Notes under the pieces: model-generated
Databases searched by the model: none
Told to the model about the DNA's origin: nothing
The model's input: only the letters and a program-made list of their open reading frames with translations
Made by a program: the position numbers and the translations under genes
NCBI GenBank assembly: GCA_945862435.1
Contig: CAMAXX010000003.1
Location: forward strand, 1-64,000
DNA: 64,000 nt
Source of the DNA: Pseudorhodobacter antarcticus
Lineage (GTDB): Bacteria; Pseudomonadota; Alphaproteobacteria; Rhodobacterales; Rhodobacteraceae
Direction of reading: 5' to 3'
Shown: piece by piece, positions 56,905 to 64,000 of the stretch
How the letters are laid out: every line of letters starts with the position of its first letter
Position numbering within the stretch: the stretch's first letter is position 1

Positions 56905-57479
56905 CCGTTCAGCCTTTGCGCCAGCCCAAACAGCACCCGCGCTGTCGCCCCCCAAATATAATAAGGGCCAAAGGGCACGGTATAAAAGTAGCGCGGCTGT
57001 CCCTGCCAATTGCGCTGTTCGATTCGAAAGTTTTGTAGGTTGCGCAAAAAGTGCAGCGGCACAGAAAACACTTCGGCCACTTCGGCGCAATCAAGCGCAA
57101 AGGGGGGCGGAGCGTTAACGATGCCGATAAAAGGCGTCATTTCAAAACCCGTTACAGTTTCATGGGCAGGCAGGGCGCCCAGCACCTGTACATGCGCGGG
57201 CGGCAGGCCGATCTCCTCAAACGCCTCTCTTAAGGCGGCAATAACTGGCGTCTCGCCCGCGTCCACCTTGCCACCTGGAAAGGCGATTTGCCCTGGATGG
57301 TGTTTCAGATGCGACGCGCGCTTGGTCAGCACAACGCGCCCGTCCATTATGGGGATCAGCACCGCCGCTGGGCGCAGCGGGCGGGCCGATTTGGCAACAT
57401 GGCCGTTCAGATCAAAATCCGACGAACCCGCTGTGCTGCGGGCAAGCGCCGCGATTAAATCTGAAACATCATCCCGCAT
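56901..57479 (-). CDS. CoA pyrophosphatase (NUDIX)
   Basis: The 192-residue protein resembles NudL-type CoA diphosphatases: the NUDIX box FPGGKVDAGETPVIAALREA followed by FEEIGL, preceded by RPAAVLIPIMDGRVVLTKR. It would hydrolyse CoA to 3',5'-ADP and phosphopantetheine. The ATG at 57479 overlaps the end of hslO, giving a hslO-NUDIX-cca overlapping run. Confidence 0.9.
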   Translation of the reverse strand: MRDDVSDLIAALARSTAGSSDFDLNGHVAKSARPLRPAAVLIPIMDGRVVLTKRASHLKHHPGQIAFPGGKVDAGETPVIAALREAFEEIGLPPAHVQVLGALPAHETVTGFEMTPFIGIVNAPPPFALDCAEVAEVFSVPLHFLRNLQNFRIEQRNWQGQPRYFYTVPFGPYYIWGATARVLFGLAQRLNG

Positions 57480-58467
57480 CGGCAGCCTTTGCCGCCTCGA
57501 ACCCCAAGGTTTTGGGATCAAATTCGTAATGTTTGCCGCAGAATTGGCAATCGGCAGTCACCACGCCTTCGGGGGTGGTCATGGTTGCAATGTCTTTGGC
57601 TGAATAAATCGACATAGCCTGCACCACCTTTTCTGGCCCGCAAGAGCAGCCAAACTGCACAGGCTGCGCTTCAAACACGCGCGGCCCTTCTGCGTGAAAC
57701 AGCCGAAGCAATAGGTCTGTTGGGGTAACCGATGGACCGATCAGTTCAATCTCCTCTACTGTGTCCAGCAGGATATTCGCGCGGTTCCAGTTTTCCGCCT
57801 CGGCCCCAGCCAGAATATCGGCATGTGACAAAAGCCCGCCATCGCCACTGCCCGCTTCCGCCGCAACGCTGCCGCCAATTGCGGGCATATGTTGCAGCAT
57901 CACGCCCCCTGCGCGCCAAGATTGCGACGCACCTGGCGTTTGGCTTTTGCCGAAGGTCAGGGCAAAGCGCGTGGGAATTTGTTCCGATTGCGCAAAATAC
58001 GTCTGTGCGCAGTCTGACAGTGATTTGCCCGAAATAGGAGTAAACCCCTGATATGGCTGCATATCATCGCCCTGATGGATCATTACAGCAAAATAGCCTT
58101 GGCCGATTTGGCTGAATGGGGCCGCGTCATGATCCAGCGATTCTTTGTTATAACTGGCATAGGCGCGGATCCGCGCGGGCTGGCCATCTTCTTCGGGGCC
58201 GTAATAGTCGGTTGCAATCAGCCGCGCAGGGCCATTGCCTCGGATTTGCAGGCTTAGCCGCCAGCGTAATTTCACCGATTGGCCGATAAGTGCGGTCAAA
58301 ATGGCAGCTTCGGCCACCAAAGCCTCGATCACGGGTGGATAGTTGTGCTGCGCCAACACATTTTCCAACACCCCATCCAACCGCGCGACGCGGCCGCGAA
58401 TAAGCGGCAAGTCCAGTTGAAAAGGAAGAACCGTATCATCCCACGCGATATGCGAGCCCGTTGTCAT
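57469..58467 (-). CDS. hslO: Redox-regulated chaperone Hsp33
   Basis: Hsp33 protects proteins during oxidative stress; zinc release on disulfide formation activates it. The 332-residue product has the C-terminal zinc site as CSC and CQFC cysteine pairs and the GYFAVMIHQGDDMQPYQG segment. It heads a three-gene overlapping run with the NUDIX and cca genes and is divergent from the NUDIX gene at 58548. Confidence 0.94.
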   Translation of the reverse strand: MTTGSHIAWDDTVLPFQLDLPLIRGRVARLDGVLENVLAQHNYPPVIEALVAEAAILTALIGQSVKLRWRLSLQIRGNGPARLIATDYYGPEEDGQPARIRAYASYNKESLDHDAAPFSQIGQGYFAVMIHQGDDMQPYQGFTPISGKSLSDCAQTYFAQSEQIPTRFALTFGKSQTPGASQSWRAGGVMLQHMPAIGGSVAAEAGSGDGGLLSHADILAGAEAENWNRANILLDTVEEIELIGPSVTPTDLLLRLFHAEGPRVFEAQPVQFGCSCGPEKVVQAMSIYSAKDIATMTTPEGVVTADCQFCGKHYEFDPKTLGFEAAKAADAG

Positions 58468-58547
58468 TGGTATTTCCTATTGCCGCCAAACTTGGCATAA
58501 AAGTGCTATATATAGGGCAAGGCGCGCAGCACCAAGAGGGCAGTGTG

Positions 58548-58997
58548 GTGAAAAATTTTGGCATCAAAAGATACGGGCAAAGCCCAGTAGCGGGGGAAAC
58601 CTATCGCCGCCGCGCGGGGGTTTATGCCGTGCTGTTTGATGGCGCGTCAGTATTGCTGACCCATCAGCGCGAACCAAGCCCCGAATACCAACTGCCTGGC
58701 GGCGGGATTGATCGGGGCGAAGCACCGCTGTCCGCCCTTCACCGCGAAGTGATGGAGGAAACGGGCTGGCATATTAGCCCGCCGCGCTGGATTGGCACCT
58801 ATCGTAGGTTTACCTTTATGCCCGAATACAGCCTTTATGCCGAAAAGATTTGCAGCATTTTTCTGGCCCGCCCCATCCTGCGCCTTGGCCCCCCTACCGA
58901 AGCTGGGCATACTGCAATTTGGGCCAGCCCAAAGGCGGCGATTCAGATTTTGGCCAATGAGGGCGACCGCGACATGCTGATCAAGGCATTGTCATAG
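58548..58997 (+). CDS. NUDIX hydrolase
   Basis: The 149-residue product has a full NUDIX box, GGGIDRGEAPLSALHREV then MEETGW, after RRRAGVYAVLFDGASVLLTH. The substrate is unknown. I place the start at GTG 58548, with AGAGGG seven bases before; the frame is open to 58461, which would run into hslO. Divergence from hslO fits a short intergenic region with a CTATATATAG element at 58506-58515. Its end overlaps the convergent response regulator gene. Confidence 0.82.
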   Translation: MKNFGIKRYGQSPVAGETYRRRAGVYAVLFDGASVLLTHQREPSPEYQLPGGGIDRGEAPLSALHREVMEETGWHISPPRWIGTYRRFTFMPEYSLYAEKICSIFLARPILRLGPPTEAGHTAIWASPKAAIQILANEGDRDMLIKALS

Positions 58998-60261
58998 GTG
59001 AATAATCCACCACGAGGGCCGAAACGTCATCATCAAAATCCGCGCCCGCTCGGTGGGTTTGCAAATCCCAAACCAAAGCTTCAAGCAGGTCTAGGCCCAT
59101 CATTTTTGCATTTGATTGCAGTAACTTAACTAAGCCTTCTTGGCCAATCTCTTGCCCGCTTAGATCACAACATTCGGTCACACCATCAGATGTGATGACC
59201 AGCCGATCGCCCGCGCTAAGAGTAAATGCCACCTCTTCAAATTGCGCATTGGCGATCAGACCAATTGGCAAGCCCCCATCGCCCAGTTCCTGCACCTCGC
59301 CGGTGGCGCGCAGCAAAATGGGGTGGGGATGGCCCGCCTGCACCAACTTGCCTGCGCCGGAAGTTAGGTCGATTTCAGCATAGGCGAAGGTGAAATACTG
59401 ATCAACTTGCCAATCTTCCAACAGCAATTCGTTCAGCCTGCGCGCCACAATTGAAGGCGGCCATGCGTCACCGCTGCCATCTGGGGATTTGCGCAGAGCG
59501 ATATTTTGGTCGGGTGAGCTGCCCGTAAACAGGCCCGCCAGCCGTGCTGTCATCATAGCCGAGGCAACGCCATGCCCCGAAACATCGACGGCAAACACGG
59601 CAATCCGCGCCTGGTCAATCGCAAAGCTGCCAACCAAATCTCCGCCAACATGGCCCGACGGCCGCAAAACGACAGATACTTTTCCCGGCCCGTAATTGCG
59701 TTGCCTATCACGGACAAGGGCAAGTTGCAGCTTACGCGCCTCGATCAAATCGCGATCGAGCGAATCGTAAACCTTTTGCAATTGTGACAAGGTGCTGCTG
59801 ACCAAAGTATTCTTTTCGTGCAGTTCTTCTTGCATGTGCAAAATCCGCTCGCCCGCGCGCAACCGGGCGCGCAGTTCTTCGGAAGTGACGGGTTTTGTTA
59901 GATAATCATCTGCCCCGCTTTCCAAACCTTTGGCAATTTCAGCCTTTTCCGATTTGGACGTAAGCAAAACAAAATAGCCGTAAGTTTCATTTTCTAACGC
60001 GCGAAAATTGCGGCAGAATGTGACGCCATCCATTTCAGGCATTACCCAATCGGAAAGGATCATATCAAAACTGTTTTTGCGGCACAGCGATAGGGCCGCC
60101 TGACCAGATTCTGCCTCTGTCACCTCATAGCCCCAGCGCGAAAGTTGCAATCGCAGCGCGGTACGCTGCGCGCGCGAATCATCCACGACCAGCACTTTGC
60201 GGGGCGAAAACGCACTGGACGCGGCGGTGGCACTGGCAAAAATGGTAGGATGCTGTGTCAA
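58981..60261 (-). CDS. Response regulator with PP2C/SpoIIE-type phosphatase
   Basis: The 426-residue protein has a receiver domain (about 20-140) with phosphoacceptor D71 in LSDWVMPEMDG and the conserved lysine in TKPV, a coiled-coil linker (about 145-185), and a RsbU/SpoIIE-like phosphatase domain with GHVGGDLVG, FAVDVSGHGVASAM and ITSDGVTE. Such proteins dephosphorylate anti-sigma-factor antagonists in partner-switching stress responses. It is divergent from a stand-alone Hpt gene (60399), a likely phosphodonor. Confidence 0.92.
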   Translation of the reverse strand: MTQHPTIFASATAASSAFSPRKVLVVDDSRAQRTALRLQLSRWGYEVTEAESGQAALSLCRKNSFDMILSDWVMPEMDGVTFCRNFRALENETYGYFVLLTSKSEKAEIAKGLESGADDYLTKPVTSEELRARLRAGERILHMQEELHEKNTLVSSTLSQLQKVYDSLDRDLIEARKLQLALVRDRQRNYGPGKVSVVLRPSGHVGGDLVGSFAIDQARIAVFAVDVSGHGVASAMMTARLAGLFTGSSPDQNIALRKSPDGSGDAWPPSIVARRLNELLLEDWQVDQYFTFAYAEIDLTSGAGKLVQAGHPHPILLRATGEVQELGDGGLPIGLIANAQFEEVAFTLSAGDRLVITSDGVTECCDLSGQEIGQEGLVKLLQSNAKMMGLDLLEALVWDLQTHRAGADFDDDVSALVVDYSPMTMP

Positions 60262-60398
60262 TTCTTGCTCCTTTCCTTGTTTTTGCCAGCTATTCTTTAA
60301 CGCGGGGTGAAGGTTAAAATTTGTTGTTTTTTTTGATGAATAACTGAGGAATTGTTAACCCAAACCGCCCAAAATGATCGAAAATGGGTGGGGTGAAC

Positions 60399-60725
60399 AT
60401 GATTGATTGGGATCGCGTGCGCGAATTGCAGGACGAAATCGGCCAAGACGAGTTTGCCGAAGTGGTCACGATGTTTTTAGACGAGGCTGACGAGGTGCTG
60501 GCGCGAATCACCCCTGCTGGCGGGGTGGCCCTGCTGCGGGATGATTGCCATTTTCTAAAAGGCGCGGCACTGAACCTTGGTTTTTCCAGCCTCGCAAACC
60601 TGTGCCAAACCGCCGAACGCCGCGCGAACGAAGGCGATTGCGCGACTGATCTGATAGAAATGCGTAAATGCTATCATGCCTCGCGCGAGGCGCTAATTAT
60701 GGGTTTGGCCGATTTGGCCGCTTAA
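60399..60725 (+). CDS. Stand-alone Hpt phosphotransfer protein
   Basis: The 108-residue protein is a single Hpt domain with phosphoacceptor H51 in HFLKGAALNLG. It shuttles phosphate between receiver domains. ATG at 60399 gives the start MIDWDRVRELQDEIG; ATG at 60384 is in frame but further from GGGTGGGG. It is divergent from the phosphatase/receiver gene and could link the hybrid kinase at 16132 to it. Its stop overlaps the end of the convergent ilvA. Confidence 0.9.
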   Translation: MIDWDRVRELQDEIGQDEFAEVVTMFLDEADEVLARITPAGGVALLRDDCHFLKGAALNLGFSSLANLCQTAERRANEGDCATDLIEMRKCYHASREALIMGLADLAA

Positions 60726-61969
60726 ATAAGGAACTCGGCCAAAGTTTCGTCATTCGTAATGTCACGATAGCTGAAATTGGCGGCATCCAACTGCCCCGTT
60801 AGGGCCGCAAAGTTGCTGGCGGATTTCGTTTCAATGCCGATCAGAACCGAACCAAAATTTCGCGCCGACTTTTTCAAATACTCGAATCGCGCAATGTCAT
60901 CATCGGGACCAAGCATGTTTAGAAATTCCTTTAGCGCGCCCGGGCGCTGGGGCATGCGCAGAATGAAATACTTCTTCAGTCCCGCATAGCGCTGCGCACG
61001 CTCTTTCACTTCGGGCAGGCGTTCAAAATCAAAATTCCCGCCCGATGTCACGCAAACCACGCGTTTGCCGCGCAGACTGCTGCCCAAAACATCCAAAACA
61101 TCGACCGACAGCGCGCCAGCGGGTTCCAGAACAATGCCTTCCACATTTAGCATCTTTAGCATGGTCACGCAAATTCGGTCTTCGGGGGCAAGCAGCACCT
61201 GATCGGCCTGCGCCCATTTCAAACATTCAAAGGTTTTATCACCCATCCGCGCCACGGCCGCGCCATCGACAAAACTGTTCACCGATGCCAACCGTTCGGG
61301 CCGCCCCGCCGCCAGCGCCGCCGTCAGGCTGGCCCCGCCCACAGGTTCCACAAAGATAAACTGTGTTTCGGGGGCCACTTCGCGCATATAGCGGGTGATC
61401 CCTGCCGAAAGCCCGCCGCCGCCCACGGGCAAAATCACCAAATCGGGCGCGCGCCCAAGTTGTTCCAGAATTTCAACGGCCACGCTGGCCTGCCCTTCGA
61501 TCACATCGTCATCATCAAAAGGCGACAGGAAGTATGCGGCCTTTTCGGCGCAATAGGCTTGGGCCGCCGAAAGAGTTTGGTCAAAATAATCGCCCGTCAG
61601 CACAATTTTCACGTTGTCGCCGCCAAAGGCGCGGGTTTTATCTATTTTCTGCTGCGGCGTGGTGACGGGCATGAAAATCACGCCCTCTACCCCGAAGTGG
61701 GCGCAGGCAAAGGCAACGCCTTGGGCGTGGTTGCCCGCGCTGGCGCAGACAAAAATGCGCTGATCTGGCTGGTTGGCACGCACCTTGCGCATCGCGGTAA
61801 ACGCCCCGCGCAGTTTATAGCTGCGCACGGGGGTCAAATCTTCGCGCTTCAGCCAAATTTCCGCGCCATATTGGGCAGACAGATGCACATTCTGTTGCAG
61901 CGGCGTGCGCGGAAACAAATCGCGCAGCGCGCGGGTCGAATCTTGGACAGAGGGGACAAAATCAGCCAT
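60722..61969 (-). CDS. ilvA: Threonine ammonia-lyase
   Basis: IlvA deaminates threonine to 2-oxobutyrate, the first step of isoleucine synthesis. The 415-residue product has the PLP lysine K52 in SYKLRGA, the PLP phosphate loop GGGGLSAG, and a single ACT-like C-terminal domain (about 330-410) for isoleucine feedback. It is transcribed away from argG, which starts 103 bases beyond. Confidence 0.94.
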   Translation of the reverse strand: MADFVPSVQDSTRALRDLFPRTPLQQNVHLSAQYGAEIWLKREDLTPVRSYKLRGAFTAMRKVRANQPDQRIFVCASAGNHAQGVAFACAHFGVEGVIFMPVTTPQQKIDKTRAFGGDNVKIVLTGDYFDQTLSAAQAYCAEKAAYFLSPFDDDDVIEGQASVAVEILEQLGRAPDLVILPVGGGGLSAGITRYMREVAPETQFIFVEPVGGASLTAALAAGRPERLASVNSFVDGAAVARMGDKTFECLKWAQADQVLLAPEDRICVTMLKMLNVEGIVLEPAGALSVDVLDVLGSSLRGKRVVCVTSGGNFDFERLPEVKERAQRYAGLKKYFILRMPQRPGALKEFLNMLGPDDDIARFEYLKKSARNFGSVLIGIETKSASNFAALTGQLDAANFSYRDITNDETLAEFLI

Positions 61970-62071
61970 TCACCGATTAAGCCTTAGCTTGCGAAAAACG
62001 CAAGGCGCGCCCCTCCTTGCCCCCGCCCCCAATTATGGGTAATCGCGCACAAACATCTTTGGAGGCCCATC

Positions 62072-63301
62072 ATGTCTGCACCCAAGAAAGTCGTCCTTGC
62101 CTATTCGGGCGGGCTGGATACCTCGATCATTTTGAAATGGCTGCAAACCGAATATGGCTGCGAAGTGGTTACCTTTACCGCCGATCTGGGTCAGGGCGAG
62201 GAACTGGCCCCCGCCCGCGAAAAGGCCATTTTGCTGGGGATTAAACCCGAAAATATCCATATTGTTGACGTGCGCGAAGAATTCGTGCGCGATTTCGTGT
62301 TTCCAATGTTCCGCGCCAATGCCCTGTATGAAGGGCTGTATTTGCTGGGAACATCCATCGCCCGCCCGCTGATTTCGCAGCATCTGGTAAGGATTGCGCA
62401 CGAAACAGGGGCCGATGCGGTCGCGCATGGGGCCACGGGTAAGGGCAACGATCAGGTGCGGTTCGAACTTTCGGCCTATGCGCTGGACCCGTCAATCCGC
62501 GTGATCGCGCCGTGGCGCGAGTGGGATTTGACATCGCGCACTAAACTGCTGGAATTTGCCGAGGCGAACCAAATTCCAATTGCCAAGGACAAACGCGGCG
62601 ATGCGCCGTTTTCGGTGGATGCGAACCTTTTGCATACGTCCAGTGAGGGCAAAGTGCTGGAAAACCCAGCCGAGGAAGCGCCCGAATTTGTGTATCAGCG
62701 CGTGACACCTGTGGAAAAGGCCCCCGACACGCCTGAGTATGTCGAAGTTTCGTTCGAGCGCGGCGATGCCACGGCGATCAATGGCGAAAATCTTTCGCCC
62801 GCCACCATCCTAACCCGCCTGAACGAAATTGGTGGCAAGCATGGCGTTGGTCTGCTGGATTTGGTGGAAAACCGCTTTGTCGGCATGAAATCGCGCGGCC
62901 TATATGAAACGCCAGGCGGAACGATCCTGCTGGAAGCGCACCGCGGGATTGAACAAATTACGCTGGATGCAGGCGCGGGCCATTTGAAGGATTCGATTAT
63001 GCCCCGCTATGCCGAGCTGATCTATAACGGCTTTTGGTTCAGTCCCGAACGCGAGATGTTGCAGGCGCTGATTGATAAATCGCAAGAGCATGTCACAGGC
63101 ACTGTGCGGCTGAAACTGTATAAAGGGTCGGCGCGAACTGTGGCGCGGTGGTCGGATCATTCGCTGTATTCCGAAAAGCATGTGACCTTCGAGGAAGACG
63201 CAGGCGCATACGATCAGAAAGACGCCGCGGGCTTCATCAAACTGAACGCCCTTCGGTTAAAGCTGATTGCCACTCGGAATGCGCGGGTAAAGAAGGGTTA
63301 A
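62072..63301 (+). CDS. argG: Argininosuccinate synthase
   Basis: ArgG joins citrulline and aspartate using ATP in arginine synthesis. The 409-residue product has the PP-loop [15 protein letters not shown], the [13 protein letters not shown] block and [13 protein letters not shown]; the length is standard. GGAGG lies 5-9 bases before the ATG. Its end overlaps the convergent sulfotransferase-like gene by 4 bases. Confidence 0.96.
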   Translation: MSAPKKVVLAYSGGLDTSIILKWLQTEYGCEVVTFTADLGQGEELAPAREKAILLGIKPENIHIVDVREEFVRDFVFPMFRANALYEGLYLLGTSIARPLISQHLVRIAHETGADAVAHGATGKGNDQVRFELSAYALDPSIRVIAPWREWDLTSRTKLLEFAEANQIPIAKDKRGDAPFSVDANLLHTSSEGKVLENPAEEAPEFVYQRVTPVEKAPDTPEYVEVSFERGDATAINGENLSPATILTRLNEIGGKHGVGLLDLVENRFVGMKSRGLYETPGGTILLEAHRGIEQITLDAGAGHLKDSIMPRYAELIYNGFWFSPEREMLQALIDKSQEHVTGTVRLKLYKGSARTVARWSDHSLYSEKHVTFEEDAGAYDQKDAAGFIKLNALRLKLIATRNARVKKG

Positions 63302-64000
63302 ATCTTATTCGGGGTTAGGCGCGCATAATAAGGCAGCGCCGCCTCGCATAAATCGCCAAACTCTGCACTTAGGCTTGGCAATGGGCCTTCGTCCCCGTCA
63401 AAGCCTGTAGTTTTCCAAACCTCGTGATACCAATGCGGGGCCCAGACGCCGTCATAGGGTTTGGGGCCAGCGGGCCAAGTCAGCATTTTATCAGTAAAGG
63501 GAATGCCAAGCGCCGCGCACAGCTTTGATAGGGTTTCACGCGGCGCGCGGCGGATATCGGAGGAATCGATAACCAAGGGCGCGGTGCCTTGAATTTGCGC
63601 CACTTGGTCAAACAATTCCGCCTGCTGCACAAAGCCAATATCGGGCAGGTTCGGCGATTCTCGTTTGCGGGCATAGCTGGCAATCACGCGGGCGGGGTGG
63701 CGGATGAGGAACACATTGGTCAGGTCTTTGATAAATCCGCGATCCAAGGCGGGGATCATGTGCATAGTCATGTGTTTTTGATAAAAGAATCTTTGATCTG
63801 GCGGAGCCCCACCCAGACATTGCGCCGCCACTTGCACCGGATCCGTGCTTTGGCTGGCAATCACCGCATCGCGCATCGGGTGATTTATGCCCGTGGCGCT
63901 CAGATATGCGCCATAAAACGGCTCGTCCACCACAGCACAGTCGCCCCGCGCGGCAAAGGAATACATCAGCGCGGTCGACAGGTTACGCGGGCCAGACCAC
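63298..64000 (-). CDS. Sulfotransferase-like protein, 5' end off window
   Basis: The reading frame continues to the right edge; in-frame residues before the first internal Met read [15 protein letters not shown], a PAPS-loop-like start of cytosolic P-loop sulfotransferase-like proteins. Downstream, [16 protein letters not shown] is a matching 3'-phosphate region. The visible part has about 233 residues and lacks only a few N-terminal ones. The acceptor is unknown. Confidence 0.8.
   Translation of the reverse strand, partial: WSGPRNLSTALMYSFAARGDCAVVDEPFYGAYLSATGINHPMRDAVIASQSTDPVQVAAQCLGGAPPDQRFFYQKHMTMHMIPALDRGFIKDLTNVFLIRHPARVIASYARKRESPNLPDIGFVQQAELFDQVAQIQGTAPLVIDSSDIRRAPRETLSKLCAALGIPFTDKMLTWPAGPKPYDGVWAPHWYHEVWKTTGFDGDEGPLPSLSAEFGDLCEAALPYYARLTPNKI

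Noticed and set aside
61988..62004. CTTGCG/CGCAAG hairpin upstream of argG as an arginine-responsive attenuator
   Set aside because: Only a 6-bp stem with an AAAAA loop and no T-tract or leader peptide; too weak to support regulation.

Overview
The window is chromosomal DNA of an alphaproteobacterium, most likely a Rhodobacteraceae (Rhodobacterales) member. The grounds are protein family content and gene order: serC-serA with divergent serB, cysD next to a fused cysNC, a gbpR/chvE/mmsA/mmsB sugar locus, and Rhodobacterales-style LepA, RecQ and Hsp33 neighbourhoods. Coding density is high, with many 4-base ATGA overlaps, and I found no tRNA gene, transposase, phage gene or CRISPR array.

Left edge (1-1026): the minus strand carries what looks like an rRNA-operon promoter and leader with a boxA, reading out of the window. 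Next to it are about 700 bases of gene-free DNA with an 11-bp periodic array, GC-rich hairpins and two REP-like palindrome pairs. Region 1.0-8.1 kb: a HEPN-like gene overlapping lepA, pncB, then an AT-richer patch with a P-loop ATPase and a large unknown protein carrying an in-frame hexamer repeat, then arfB. Between arfB and the queuosine-precursor transporter gene lies a compact unit of promoter, 18-codon ORF with a near-perfect Shine-Dalgarno, and terminator.

Region 8.3-28.2 kb holds housekeeping and envelope genes: yhhQ, a phytase-like esterase, M74 endopeptidase, UMF1 transporter, thioesterase, YggT, recQ, yaaA, a large hybrid histidine kinase, alpha-2-macroglobulin with PBP1C, an MFS transporter and a metallophosphatase. 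Region 28.3-34.4 kb: serA, serC, serB, a GNAT protein, TauE and ZapE.

Region 34.5-44.7 kb is one catabolic operon with its LysR regulator: ChvE-type binding protein, ATPase, permease, GguC/AraD1 protein, L-arabonate-type dehydratase, galactose/arabinose dehydrogenase and alpha-ketoglutaric semialdehyde dehydrogenase. Together they import and oxidise L-arabinose or D-galactose without phosphorylation; no lactonase is visible. Region 44.7-48.6 kb: a LuxR-type regulator divergent from cysD-cysNC, with a perfect dyad between them. Region 48.6-64 kb: a small exported protein, two L,D-transpeptidases flanking a CAP lipoprotein, an RNA methyltransferase with two ABC exporters, cca, nudL, hslO, a NUDIX gene, a response regulator/phosphatase divergent from an Hpt protein, ilvA, argG and a sulfotransferase-like gene cut by the right edge.
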